A DNA stretch of 64,000 nt, taken from positions 60,912 through 124,911 of the forward strand of contig JADGDY010000001.1 in NCBI GenBank assembly GCA_016744655.1, written 5' to 3'. Below, one piece after another: positions 9,251 through 18,422 of this stretch (its first letter is position 1; each line of letters starts with the position of its first letter). The stretch is from Bacteroidales bacterium. Lineage in GTDB: Bacteria; Bacteroidota; Bacteroidia; Bacteroidales; UBA12170. The notes under the pieces were generated by a model. The model was not told where the DNA came from. It worked only from the letters and a program-made list of their open reading frames with translations, and ran no database searches. Position numbers and translations under genes: made by a program.

Positions 9251-9727
9251 ATGAGGATTCATAAGCTAATAACTACAGGTTTAGGGTCAGGATATGCACC
9301 CATTGCGCCGGGAACAGCGGGCTCGATTTTAGGAATTGTTGTACTCTTTATAATCAATTCTGGTTTTGTTTGTTTTGATATGAGCCCGCTAGCTATCCTG
9401 ATCCTTAACCTAATTCTTATTGCCGGCGTCACCCTACTGGGGGTATACTCCATAGGTAAGGTTCACCAAATTTGGGAACACGATGCCGGAAAAATAGTGG
9501 TAGATGAAGTTGTAGGAGTGTGGATTGCGGCACTCTTTATTCCACTACAATGGGAATATTATTTATTAGCTTTAATCCTTTTCAGATTCTTCGATATCGT
9601 TAAGCCTCTAGGCATTAGAAAGTTTGACGAAACACATACAGATTGGGGAGTGATGCTCGATGATGTCTTAGCCGGCATATATTCACTCATAGTGATACAA
9701 GTTGTAATATACCTAAATGTGCTTTAG
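9251..9727 (+). CDS. pgpA: PgpA-family lipid phosphatase, probable PI-phosphate phosphatase
   Basis: A 158-residue membrane protein of the phosphatidylglycerophosphatase A family. The N-terminal GSGYAPIAPGTAGS and the metal-binding acidic DEVVGVWIA are both present, as are later FDIVKPLGIRKFD and MLDDVLAGI motifs. PgpA enzymes remove the terminal phosphate from a phospho-head group. In this operon the natural substrate would be phosphatidylinositol phosphate, giving phosphatidylinositol; classical PGP phosphatase is the alternative. It starts immediately after the synthase stop and overlaps the start of the next gene. Confidence 0.85.
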   Translation: MRIHKLITTGLGSGYAPIAPGTAGSILGIVVLFIINSGFVCFDMSPLAILILNLILIAGVTLLGVYSIGKVHQIWEHDAGKIVVDEVVGVWIAALFIPLQWEYYLLALILFRFFDIVKPLGIRKFDETHTDWGVMLDDVLAGIYSLIVIQVVIYLNVL

Positions 9728-10121
9728 TATGCTAAGGGAAGCTATTCATAAAAGCACATTTATTAAGTATAATGCAGTTGCCATTACGGCTACCGCTGTT
9801 GACTTTTTGTTTTTAGTTTTTTTTACCGAGGTTTTAGGGTTCTGGTATTTATTTTCAGCCATAATTGGGTCTACGATTGGAGGATTTGTTGCCTTCTTAC
9901 TGGAAAGAAACTGGACCTTTAAAAAAACCGACGGAGTCATCAGAAAACAGGCATTCAGATATCTTTTAATATGGTTAACGAGCCTCCTCCTCAATACTGT
10001 TTTTTTATATTTATTTGTCGACATTCTTCAAATACAATACATCCTCTCAAAAGTAGCTGTGGCCGTTTTGGTCAGCGTTGGCTTTAATTTCTTTACACAC
10101 AAATACTATATCTTCAAATAG
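9717..10121 (+). CDS. GtrA-family membrane protein
   Basis: A 134-residue protein with four predicted helices and the GtrA pattern: FIKYNAVAITATAVDFLFLVFF, ERNWTFKK after helix 2, and a C-terminal HKYYIF. GtrA-like proteins are thought to help flip lipid-linked sugars across the inner membrane. Placed between PI synthesis and ceramide synthesis genes, a role in moving inositol lipids or their precursors is possible but unproven. Start is uncertain: the ATG at 9717 overlaps the pgpA end by 11 bases, while another ATG at 9729 sits one base after that stop and gives MLREAIHKS. Confidence 0.78.
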   Translation: MCFSMLREAIHKSTFIKYNAVAITATAVDFLFLVFFTEVLGFWYLFSAIIGSTIGGFVAFLLERNWTFKKTDGVIRKQAFRYLLIWLTSLLLNTVFLYLFVDILQIQYILSKVAVAVLVSVGFNFFTHKYYIFK

Positions 10122-10129
10122 CTTTTTTA

Positions 10130-12676
10130 ATGAAGTCATTATCTAAATATATCATTTTTAGCTTGCTCCTTATGCTTGTGTTTTCAGGGATAAATCCTGC
10201 GAATTCACAAACCACCACGCGCTTAAGAGGAAAAGTTATTGATGCCAAAACCAAGGAGCCCCTTCCTTTTGTAAATGTATTTTTCGTTGGAAAAAACATT
10301 GGAACCATTACCGATTACGATGGAGCCTTCGAAATAGAAACCCAATGGGCTACTACACAAATAGAAGCTTCCTATTTAGGTTATTTCTCTCAAATAAAAG
10401 GGGTAAGCCCTGGCAAAACACAAGAAATAAACTTCTACTTGGAATCGAAAAATTACGACCTAAAAGAGGTAGAGATTACTTCGAAGAAAAAAAGATATAG
10501 AAATAAGAATAATCCTGCGGTTGATTTAATCCGCAAAGTGATAGAAAATAAGAGTACGAACAGGTTAGAATCAAACGACTTTTATGAATTCGATAAATAT
10601 GAAAAAGTAGAGTTCGACCTCAATAATATCACCAAAGAATTTCAAGAACGAAAAGCTTTTAAAAAGTTCCAATTTATCTTCGATTATGTAGATACTTCCG
10701 AGGTGAATGGAAAACCATTTCTTCCAGTATTCTTACAAGAAACATTATCGAAAGTATACTATCGTCAATCACCAAAATCTAAGAAAGAACATGTTTCGGG
10801 AACCAATATGGTGGGCTTTCACGAATATATTGACAACGATGGAGTCAGCTATATCCTCGACCATTTATACCAAGATGTAGACCTCTACAATAACAATATT
10901 GATTTGCTGACCAATCAATTTGTCAGTCCAATATCAAGCATTGCACCTAGTATATATAAATTTCATATTCTCGATACTTTAGATGTAGAAGGAATGGAAT
11001 GTATTGAACTAGCTTTTCAGCCCAGAAATAAAGCCGATTTTGCTTTTAAAGGCAGCCTTTTCATCACCAACGATGGAAATTTTAGCCTCAAGAAAGCTAA
11101 AATGAAAGTGACAGAAGACATCAACCTCAATTTTGTAACCGATTTACAGATTGAACAAGAATTTGAGAAAGTAAACGACGAGAGTTGGATACTCACAAAA
11201 GACAAGCTCATAGTTGATTTCAACATAGGAAAAAAGGGTATTGGGATGTACGGAAAGCGTACCGTAAATACCAAAAACTATGTATTTAATCAAGAACGAG
11301 AGGAGGATAAATATGAAGGCGTTCAGTCAAAAGTTGTAGCACTCGACCATAAAGATAAAAGCACCGACTATTGGAACGAGAATCGTTTAGTAGGTTTGAG
11401 TCAACAAGAGGAGAACGTGTATGTGATGGTGGATAGCGTTCAGAATATTCCAGCCTTTAAAAGAACCATGGACATAGTAATGCTTTTGGTAGCAGGTTAT
11501 TGGAACTTTGGTTATGTGGATGTTGGACCTGTAAATACTTTCTACAGTTGGAACGAGATAGAAGGATTAAGACTACGAGTTGGAGGTAGAACAAGTGAGA
11601 AGTTCAGTAAAAAATTCCGCCTTGATGGATATTTACTTTATGGTTTCAAAGACGAGCGTTATAAATACTCACTCAGCGCCACCCATTCTCTCAACAACCG
11701 CTCCTTACGCGACCGGCCCCAGCATAGCATTTCAGCTATGTACCAGCGAGCCACCAACTTTCCAGGCATGGAGATGATGTTTATCAACGAAGATAACCTC
11801 CTCTTATCTTTTAAAAGAGGAAAAGCCGATAAAATCATCTACTACGATATGTTTCAAGTCACTCATAAAAAGGACTGGAAAAATGGTTTTTCCACCACTT
11901 TAATACTTAAAAATATAGAGCAAGAACCCGGCGGAACACTAGAGTTTAATTACGATGACTATTCCCTCGACCGAATTACTTCAAGCGAAATTACAGGAAT
12001 CGTCCGCTTTGCTCCCAATGAAACATTCTATGATGGAATGGATTATAGAACACCCATTCTTTCAAAATACCCTATCATTCAATTCACCTATACTCAAGGG
12101 TTAAAAGGAGTATTAAATAGCGATTACGAATACAGTAAACTCAAACTAAACCTGTTCAAACGGTTCTATCTTTCGCCCATTGGTTTTACCAATTTCGAAT
12201 TAGAAGCCGGAAAAATATATGGTACGGTTCCGTTTCCTTTAATGTTTGTACACCGCGCCAATCAAACCTATTCTTATCAACTTCGCTCTTATAACCTCAT
12301 GAACTTTTTGGAGTTTGTAAGTGATGAATATGTGAGCCTTTTTGTGGAACATCATTTCAATGGATTCATCCTCAATAAAGTGCCACTGGTAAAGCATTTA
12401 AAATTTCGTTCCATAGTTTCTTTTAAAGGAATTTATGGCAATGTAACCGACGAAAACAACCCAGAAATAACTTCCGGACTCATGCAATTCCCTGTAGATT
12501 CCTATGGCAATCCAACAACATTTACTTTGGAGGAAGACCCTTATATGGAAGTGAGTGTGGGTATTGGTAATATCTTCAAGGTATTCCGAGTAGATTTAAT
12601 AAAAAGGCTCACTTATTTAGATAATCCTTCAGTATCTGATATTGGTATAAGAGCCAGATTCAAATTCGAATTCTAA
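10130..12676 (+). CDS. DUF5686/CarboxypepD_reg-like outer-membrane protein
   Basis: An 848-residue exported protein. The signal peptide spans residues 1-27 (ends PANSQ). Residues about 31-110 form a carboxypeptidase-regulatory-like beta-sandwich (LRGKVIDAKTKEPLPFVNV, then GTITDYDGAFEI). The rest matches the DUF5686 type, with a C-terminal half of repeated amphipathic beta strands ending in RARFKFEF, the terminal-Phe signature of an outer-membrane barrel. Function is unknown. Its place inside a lipid-synthesis operon, 8 bases after gtrA and 11 bases before the palmitoyltransferase, suggests a link with sphingolipid handling at the outer membrane; this is inference from position only. Confidence 0.75.
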   Translation: MKSLSKYIIFSLLLMLVFSGINPANSQTTTRLRGKVIDAKTKEPLPFVNVFFVGKNIGTITDYDGAFEIETQWATTQIEASYLGYFSQIKGVSPGKTQEINFYLESKNYDLKEVEITSKKKRYRNKNNPAVDLIRKVIENKSTNRLESNDFYEFDKYEKVEFDLNNITKEFQERKAFKKFQFIFDYVDTSEVNGKPFLPVFLQETLSKVYYRQSPKSKKEHVSGTNMVGFHEYIDNDGVSYILDHLYQDVDLYNNNIDLLTNQFVSPISSIAPSIYKFHILDTLDVEGMECIELAFQPRNKADFAFKGSLFITNDGNFSLKKAKMKVTEDINLNFVTDLQIEQEFEKVNDESWILTKDKLIVDFNIGKKGIGMYGKRTVNTKNYVFNQEREEDKYEGVQSKVVALDHKDKSTDYWNENRLVGLSQQEENVYVMVDSVQNIPAFKRTMDIVMLLVAGYWNFGYVDVGPVNTFYSWNEIEGLRLRVGGRTSEKFSKKFRLDGYLLYGFKDERYKYSLSATHSLNNRSLRDRPQHSISAMYQRATNFPGMEMMFINEDNLLLSFKRGKADKIIYYDMFQVTHKKDWKNGFSTTLILKNIEQEPGGTLEFNYDDYSLDRITSSEITGIVRFAPNETFYDGMDYRTPILSKYPIIQFTYTQGLKGVLNSDYEYSKLKLNLFKRFYLSPIGFTNFELEAGKIYGTVPFPLMFVHRANQTYSYQLRSYNLMNFLEFVSDEYVSLFVEHHFNGFILNKVPLVKHLKFRSIVSFKGIYGNVTDENNPEITSGLMQFPVDSYGNPTTFTLEEDPYMEVSVGIGNIFKVFRVDLIKRLTYLDNPSVSDIGIRARFKFEF

Positions 12677-12687
12677 GACCTTTAACA

Positions 12688-13899
12688 ATGAAAGCATTAC
12701 AAAAAAAACTAGCAGCATATAAAACGCCACAACAGCTTTTGGAACGAGGAATTTATCCTTTTTATGCTCCAATAGAATCGGGCCAAGATAGTCAAGTTTA
12801 TATCAATAGAAAAAAAGTATTGATGTTTGGTTCCAATAGTTATTTGGGCCTTACTAATCATCCAGAATTGATAGAAGCTTCGAAACAAGCATTGCTCAAA
12901 TACGGAACTGGTGCTTCTGGTTCAAGGTTGATGAATGGTAATTTGGATTTACATGAAGAACTAGAAGAGCAATTAGCGGATTATGTGAACAAACCTGCTG
13001 CAGCGGTTTATAGCACAGGATTTCAAGCAAATCTAGGTGCTGTTTCTGCGCTTTTAGGTCGCAATGATTATATACTCATTGATGAAAAAGACCATGCTTC
13101 GATTATAGAAGGTTGTAGACTTTCTTTTGCTAAAACACTCAAATACCGACATAATGATATGGAGTCTTTGGAGCGAATGTTACAAAGAACTCAGGGCGAG
13201 CATATCCGATTAATCATAACAGATGGTGTGTTTAGTATGGAGGGCGATGTGGCAAAATTAGACCAGATTAGCGAGCTAGCAAAAAAGTACGATGCCTCTT
13301 TAATGGTGGATGATGCACATGGTTTAGGAGTGATGGGATATCAAGGTAGAGGAACTGCAGAATCTTATCACTTGGGCCATGAAACAGATATCATCATGGG
13401 AACATTTAGCAAGTCTTTTGCTTCTTTGGGAGGATTTATTGCTAGTGATTTGGACACCATCAATTATTTAAAACATAATTCTCGTTCTCTCTTGTTCTCA
13501 GCAAGTATTCCTCCAGCTGCCGCCGCCACTACTTTAAAGGCTTTAGAAGTTATTAAAAGAGAGCCAGAAAGGATTGAGCAATTATGGGAAAATACATTTT
13601 ATGCCAGCAAATGTTTGAATCAAGAAAACTTTAATCTTGGTAACAGCACCACCCCCATTTTACCTATAGAAATTGGCAATGAAGTGGACACCTACACTTT
13701 TGCTGCTCAATTGCTAAAACAAGGTTTATATGTTAACCCTGTGGTACATCCAGCTGTTGAAAAGGGTAAAGCCATACTTCGCTTTTCATTGATGGCCACC
13801 CATGCTAAAGAACATATAGATAAAGCCGTGGATACACTCGTTAAGACTCGTCAAACTACTTTGAATTCTTCATTAATAGAAAGTTTGCAACATGGATAA
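12688..13899 (+). CDS. spt: Serine palmitoyltransferase
   Basis: A 403-residue PLP enzyme of the alpha-oxoamine synthase family. Visible features are NSYLGLTNHPE, GSRLMNGN, the PLP-stacking His of DHASI (residue 136), DDAHGLGVMG (D209, H211) and the Schiff-base lysine K242 in GTFSKSFASLGGF. The family includes biotin KAPA synthase, Kbl and serine palmitoyltransferase; the choice of Spt rests on the two following genes, which are the known partners in bacterial ceramide synthesis. It condenses serine with an acyl-CoA to 3-ketosphinganine in the cytosol. The last 8 bases overlap the next gene. Confidence 0.88.
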   Translation: MKALQKKLAAYKTPQQLLERGIYPFYAPIESGQDSQVYINRKKVLMFGSNSYLGLTNHPELIEASKQALLKYGTGASGSRLMNGNLDLHEELEEQLADYVNKPAAAVYSTGFQANLGAVSALLGRNDYILIDEKDHASIIEGCRLSFAKTLKYRHNDMESLERMLQRTQGEHIRLIITDGVFSMEGDVAKLDQISELAKKYDASLMVDDAHGLGVMGYQGRGTAESYHLGHETDIIMGTFSKSFASLGGFIASDLDTINYLKHNSRSLLFSASIPPAAAATTLKALEVIKREPERIEQLWENTFYASKCLNQENFNLGNSTTPILPIEIGNEVDTYTFAAQLLKQGLYVNPVVHPAVEKGKAILRFSLMATHAKEHIDKAVDTLVKTRQTTLNSSLIESLQHG

Positions 13900-15022
13900 G
13901 CTCATCATTAAAGAGGTAAGCTCCTCAAAAGATTTAAAAAGGTTCATCAATTTTCAAGATGAATTATATAAAGGAAACAAATATCGTGTTCCACAGCTTC
14001 ATTCCTATGAAAAGTCGAGTTTGATAAAGTCTAAAAACCCTGCTTTCGATTTCTGCGAAGCCAAATATTGGATGGCTCTAAGAGGAAACGAAGTGGTAGG
14101 AAGAATAGCTGGAATCATCAATTTTGAATCCAATAAACTATGGCATGAGAAAAAGGTGAGATTTGGTTGGTTCGACTTCATCAATGAACCCCAAATAGCA
14201 CAATTACTTATTGGAGCAGTGGAGAACTGGGCCAAAACCAAAGGAATGAATAGCATACATGGTCCCATGGGATTCACCGATATGGATTTAGAAGGAATGC
14301 TTGTTGAAGGATTTGATGAAATTTCGACACAAGCTGTTCTTTATAATTATCCTTACTATCCTCAAACACTTGAAAAAATAGGCTTTGTTAAGGATGTAGA
14401 TTGGGTACAGCATGAAATTAAAGTTCCCAAAGAAGTACCAGAAAGAGTGAAACGAATCTCTAATATGGTGCTGAAAAAATACAACTTGAGGATACTAAAA
14501 ACCAATAAAAGGAAAGATATTCTGCCCTATGCTCAATCTATGTTTGAGACCTATAATCAGGCTTTTGCTCACCTCTATGGATTTGTTCCCCTCAGTCAAA
14601 AACAAATCAAACATTATATTAAAGAATATTTCAGCATTATTGATGTGAAATATGTGTGTTTTGTTTTGAATGAAGAAGATACTGTGGTAGGATTTGGTAT
14701 ATCCATCTTATCGCTTTCTAAAGCTTTACAAAAAGCAAAAGGCAAACTATTTCCCATAGGTTTTATTCACGTTTTAAAAGCTCTTAAAAAGAATAATAAA
14801 ATAGACATGCTTTTACAGGGAGTTCTTCCTGAATACATTAAAAAAGGTGTGGCATCCGTATTCTATTCAGAAATGATGCAAGCCTATATCGATAATGGTG
14901 TTACAACTGCTATCACCAGTCATATATTGGAAATCAACAAAAGCTCACATCAAATGTTTGATGCCTACGAAACTCGACAACATTTGAGAAGAAGGGCCTA
15001 TGTAAAAGACATAGAATCATGA
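13892..15022 (+). CDS. GNAT-fold N-acyltransferase, probable bacterial ceramide synthase
   Basis: A 376-residue protein without signal peptide. It has two GNAT-like halves: the first includes YWMALRGNEVVGRIAGIIN and HGPMGFTDMDLEGMLVEGF, the second YVCFVLNEEDTVVGFGISI and a conserved C-terminal HILEINKSSHQMF. This layout belongs to the acyltransferases next to spt and cerR in Bacteroidota and alphaproteobacteria, which N-acylate the sphingoid base (bCerS). The fatty acid and order of steps cannot be read from sequence. It overlaps spt by 8 bases and cerR by 4, so translation is probably coupled. Confidence 0.8.
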   Translation: MDKLIIKEVSSSKDLKRFINFQDELYKGNKYRVPQLHSYEKSSLIKSKNPAFDFCEAKYWMALRGNEVVGRIAGIINFESNKLWHEKKVRFGWFDFINEPQIAQLLIGAVENWAKTKGMNSIHGPMGFTDMDLEGMLVEGFDEISTQAVLYNYPYYPQTLEKIGFVKDVDWVQHEIKVPKEVPERVKRISNMVLKKYNLRILKTNKRKDILPYAQSMFETYNQAFAHLYGFVPLSQKQIKHYIKEYFSIIDVKYVCFVLNEEDTVVGFGISILSLSKALQKAKGKLFPIGFIHVLKALKKNNKIDMLLQGVLPEYIKKGVASVFYSEMMQAYIDNGVTTAITSHILEINKSSHQMFDAYETRQHLRRRAYVKDIES

Positions 15023-16023
15023 AAAGGATTTTGATAACAGGAGCCAGTGGATTTATTGGTAGAAACCTTGTGGAAGAAGCCATTAAAAGGAATTTTAGAA
15101 CCTATGCTGGAGTGAGAAAAACAAGTGACAGAGGAGCTGTAAAAAATCCTTTTGTCGTGTTTTACGAGATGGATTTGTCTAATAAAAACCTCCTCAACGA
15201 AAGATTTAAGGAGCTCAAAGAAAATGACCAAAGCTTCGATTATATCATTCATGGAGCTGGTCTTACAAAAACCTGTAAGAAGAGTGATTTCGATGTGGTG
15301 AATCATCAATACACCAGAAACTTGGTGGAGGCTTTAGTAGAAACTGATTCTATTCCAAAGAAATTCATATTCATCAGTAGCTTGGCTGCTGTAGGCCCAG
15401 GAGATGAAAAAAATCATGTTTCGCTAAATAGCAATACCATTCCAAAACCCAAGTCAGAATATGGAAAAAGCAAGCTGAAAGCAGAAAGGTATCTAGAATC
15501 TGTGAAACACTTTCCTTACCTCATCCTTCGCCCAACAGGAGTTTATGGTCCTGGAGAAAAAGATTATTATCAGGTTTATAAGTCCATAAAAATGGGTTTA
15601 GAGTTTTATATAGGAAGCCGAGAGCAGCATCTTTCTTTTATTCATGTTTCCGATTTATGTCGTTTGATTTTCGATGCTTTAAAATCTAATATAACAGGTA
15701 AATCCTATTTTGCTAGCGATTTGGAAGACTATACCGTGGAGGAATTCAATTATCTGATAAAAACAGAGTTGAATAAAAAAACCATCAATATGGTATTTCC
15801 TAAAACAATTATAAAAGCATTGGCATTTATTACTGAAAAAGCAGCATGTGCTTTCGGAAAAGTTCCCACCCTAAATACAGAGAAATATCATGAAATCAGT
15901 AGTAAAAATTGGCTTTGTGACAGCTTAAACTTAGTGGAGGATTTTGATTTTACTCCAGAGTATAATTTGGAAAAAGGAATAAAACAGACCTTGGATTGGT
16001 ATAAAAAGGAGAAGTTATTATGA
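15019..16023 (+). CDS. cerR: NAD-dependent epimerase/dehydratase family, probable ceramide reductase CerR
   Basis: A 334-residue extended short-chain dehydrogenase. It has the Rossmann motif GASGFIG (8-14), the strand IHGAGLTK, the catalytic Ser around FISSLAAVG and Y148-xxx-K152 (YGKSK). CerR reduces the 3-keto group left by serine palmitoyltransferase. The ATGA overlap with the acyltransferase on one side and with the DUF4833 gene on the other places it firmly in the ceramide block. Alternative: another sugar or lipid epimerase; the context argues against it. Confidence 0.82.
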   Translation: MKRILITGASGFIGRNLVEEAIKRNFRTYAGVRKTSDRGAVKNPFVVFYEMDLSNKNLLNERFKELKENDQSFDYIIHGAGLTKTCKKSDFDVVNHQYTRNLVEALVETDSIPKKFIFISSLAAVGPGDEKNHVSLNSNTIPKPKSEYGKSKLKAERYLESVKHFPYLILRPTGVYGPGEKDYYQVYKSIKMGLEFYIGSREQHLSFIHVSDLCRLIFDALKSNITGKSYFASDLEDYTVEEFNYLIKTELNKKTINMVFPKTIIKALAFITEKAACAFGKVPTLNTEKYHEISSKNWLCDSLNLVEDFDFTPEYNLEKGIKQTLDWYKKEKLL

Positions 16024-16556
16024 AATTAATGATGCTACTTTTCACCTCAGCTTTCACTGTTGTTGCTGGATTTACTGATGCGCCCAAAAACTATCCCACG
16101 CCTGAAAAAACTCAGGAATTGATGTTCTATATTCAGCGCAATCACAATAGCAATACCATTGTTTATGAGGCCAATTATGATGAAAATGGAATCCTAGATA
16201 CAGACGAACCGCTATTGGTTTCATGGATAAGATACGATGAGGAGGGACAAAGAATGGAACTCAGGACCATAGAAAAATGGTATGCCTACGGATTAAAATC
16301 CCAAAAGGTGAAGGAGAAAGAAGGAGTTTACGAGATTGAACTAGTGGCTTATAAAGACAAAATTTTGCAATTGATTCAGGAAAAGCCTTTTCAAGCAAAG
16401 ACCATTATTCGTCTTGAAAATAAAGACTGTCAGCTCCATCACATCTATATACAAGCAGATAACTCTAGTGTGTGGCCAAAGGTGGAATATGTAGAACTCT
16501 TTGGTATCGAATTAGACAACAAACAACAGAAATACGAGAAAATCCTTAACAATTAA
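16020..16556 (+). CDS. DUF4833 family exported protein
   Basis: A 178-residue protein with an N-terminal hydrophobic export segment (MKLMMLLFTSAFTVVAGF). The body has MFYIQRNHNSNTIVYEANY, VSWIRYDEEGQ and KWYAYGLK, which I recognise as the DUF4833 pattern. It has no known activity and no obvious catalytic triad. Its ATGA overlap with cerR and its 2-base gap to the PAP2 gene make it a fixed part of the operon. A periplasmic helper for lipid head-group transfer or binding is conceivable but is only inference. Confidence 0.75.
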   Translation: MKLMMLLFTSAFTVVAGFTDAPKNYPTPEKTQELMFYIQRNHNSNTIVYEANYDENGILDTDEPLLVSWIRYDEEGQRMELRTIEKWYAYGLKSQKVKEKEGVYEIELVAYKDKILQLIQEKPFQAKTIIRLENKDCQLHHIYIQADNSSVWPKVEYVELFGIELDNKQQKYEKILNN

Positions 16557-16558
16557 AC

Positions 16559-17482
16559 ATGGAAGGCTTTCAACGATTTACTCAGAAAAATATAATTGTC
16601 AACCTAACTTTGGTGTTGGCTTATGTGTTTTGGAACCTATTTATTGGGGATTTCCGGACCGACCATATCATGACCATTGCGGTATGGCTCATAGGATTTT
16701 ATGCCCATGAAAAAAGCAGAAAACTCATCTTGGGTTTTTCCATTTTTATCGTGTATTGGATTATCTACGATTCCATGCGAATTATTCCGAACTATGAGGT
16801 TTCAACAGCTCACATCAGAGAACCCTATGAACTGGAAAAATGGCTTTTTGGAGTTTTTGATAATGGGGTCCGCTTAACACCCAACGAATACTTTGCTATT
16901 TACCATCACAAAATCATGGATTTTTTAGCCGGGTTATTCTATATCAATTGGGTGCCCATTCCATTGGCTTTTGGAGTTTACCTTTTTCTGAAAGACAAAT
17001 ATACTTTCCTCAAATTTTCACTGGCTTTCTTACTGGTTAACCTGGTGGGATTTGCTATCTATTATATTTATCCGGCTGCACCACCTTGGTATGTGGAGCT
17101 TTATGGCTTCGATTTACAAATTGGTGTGCCAGGTAACCGAGCTGGTTTGGCCCGCTTCGACCAGCTCATCAACTATCCCCTTTTCGAAGGAATCTATAAT
17201 AAAAATGCCAATGTTTTGGCTGCAATGCCTTCTTTACATTCCACCTATCCTCTCATTGTTCTGTTCTTTGGAATTCAGAAAAAATTAGGCTGGGTCAACA
17301 TCCTATTTGTGGTGTTTATGTTGGGCATTTGGTTCACCGCTGTTTATTCTAACCATCACTATATTCTCGATGTATTGGTGGGTGTGATGATGGCCATAAC
17401 GGTGCTGTTTTCATTTGAATATCTAGTAAAAACCACCAAACTAAAAGATTGGCTTCATGAATTAAAAGTTCAAATCCAATGA
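16559..17482 (+). CDS. PAP2/AUR1-like inositol phosphoceramide synthase
   Basis: A 307-residue membrane enzyme with about eight helices. The PAP2 catalytic residues are present: H227 in AMPSLHSTYP, and H267 with D271 in SNHHYILDVLVG, with the H-xxx-D spacing seen in yeast AUR1. Residues 163-180 hold YYIYPAAPPWY, also typical of AUR1-like proteins. These enzymes move phosphoinositol from phosphatidylinositol to ceramide. All its substrates are made by genes upstream in the same operon, so inositol phosphoceramide synthase is much more likely than a simple phosphatase. It overlaps the next gene by 4 bases. Confidence 0.85.
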   Translation: MEGFQRFTQKNIIVNLTLVLAYVFWNLFIGDFRTDHIMTIAVWLIGFYAHEKSRKLILGFSIFIVYWIIYDSMRIIPNYEVSTAHIREPYELEKWLFGVFDNGVRLTPNEYFAIYHHKIMDFLAGLFYINWVPIPLAFGVYLFLKDKYTFLKFSLAFLLVNLVGFAIYYIYPAAPPWYVELYGFDLQIGVPGNRAGLARFDQLINYPLFEGIYNKNANVLAAMPSLHSTYPLIVLFFGIQKKLGWVNILFVVFMLGIWFTAVYSNHHYILDVLVGVMMAITVLFSFEYLVKTTKLKDWLHELKVQIQ

Positions 17483-18300
17483 AAACACCAAAAAGTATAT
17501 ATCGATATTTCAGTATAGCTTTAGTAGCTATTACAATACTCTTAGGAGGACAATCCTGTAGTAAACTATTTGAATACAGCCCCTACGATGCCAATGTTGA
17601 AAACGACCAATTAAATACCAATGCTATTCAGTTGCAAGGCATTTCAAATCAGTTTAAATCACCTTCCGATTTTTCCTTTGCTGTTATTGCTGATGTGCAC
17701 TATCATTATACCAGTTTGGCTAGTATTGTGAAACAAATCAATAACGACCCTGAAATTGATTTTGTTATTATAGCAGGTGATATTTCCGACCAAGCTCTAC
17801 TTAAAGAGTATGAGCTGTTTTATTCGGTGATGAAAGATTTGAACAAGCCCTATTTAACTCTAATTGGTAACCATGATTATAATGCCAATGGAGAGAAAAT
17901 ATATAAACAGATGTTTGGAGAAACCAACTACGATTTCTGTTTTCAGAACTCCCACTTTGTCATGTTCGACGATGTGTTTTGGGAAAGTAATAGCACACCC
18001 GACTTTGAATGGCTGAAAAGTAAATTGGAAGATAAAAACCAATACGAACATCAATTTGTAATAGCTCATATTCCTCCTTTTGGCGACCAGTTTGACGATG
18101 AATCTGAAGCCAAATATGTTAAATTAATGGATGACTATGATGTTTCTTTATCCATTCATGGCCACGCACACTCTTATCTTGCAAGAGATTATTATAAAGA
18201 TGGTGTTCCTTACCTGGTAGTTCCTTGGCCCAAGTTTGCTGAATATGCTAAAATCTCCGTAAAGGAGAATAGTATTATTCATAGAATTAAGAAGGCATAA
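17479..18300 (+). CDS. Calcineurin-like phosphoesterase lipoprotein
   Basis: A 273-residue metallophosphoesterase. A lipobox (LLGGQSC, Cys27) marks it as a lipoprotein facing the periplasm. The metal ligands are complete: D72 and H74 (ADVHYH), D101 (GDISD), N131 and H132 (GNHDY), H197 (IAHIPP), and H229/H231 (HGHAH). It ends the lipid operon by an ATGA overlap with the PAP2 gene. The substrate is unknown; a phosphoinositol or lipid phosphate produced by this pathway is a reasonable guess. A hairpin with T/A tracts follows 25 bases downstream. Confidence 0.82.
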   Translation: MKTPKSIYRYFSIALVAITILLGGQSCSKLFEYSPYDANVENDQLNTNAIQLQGISNQFKSPSDFSFAVIADVHYHYTSLASIVKQINNDPEIDFVIIAGDISDQALLKEYELFYSVMKDLNKPYLTLIGNHDYNANGEKIYKQMFGETNYDFCFQNSHFVMFDDVFWESNSTPDFEWLKSKLEDKNQYEHQFVIAHIPPFGDQFDDESEAKYVKLMDDYDVSLSIHGHAHSYLARDYYKDGVPYLVVPWPKFAEYAKISVKENSIIHRIKKA

Positions 18301-18325
18301 GTAGATAGTGAACTTTGAATTAGTG

Positions 18326-18364
18326 TTTTTTTGCTCCCTTTAGGGTTTAGGGCAAAAAAAAAAA
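18326..18364 (+). terminator. Terminator-like hairpin at the end of the lipid operon
   Basis: The arm TTTTTTTGC (18326-18334) pairs with GCAAAAAAA (18352-18360), with an inner CCT/AGG pairing around a loop. Because the stem itself is flanked by T and A runs it could work in both directions. GC content of the stem is low, so efficiency is uncertain. Confidence 0.55.
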
Positions 18365-18422
18365 CAATTCAGATTAGATGATTCAAATGTGATTAAAACG
18401 CTTCTCCAAAAAAATCATAAAC

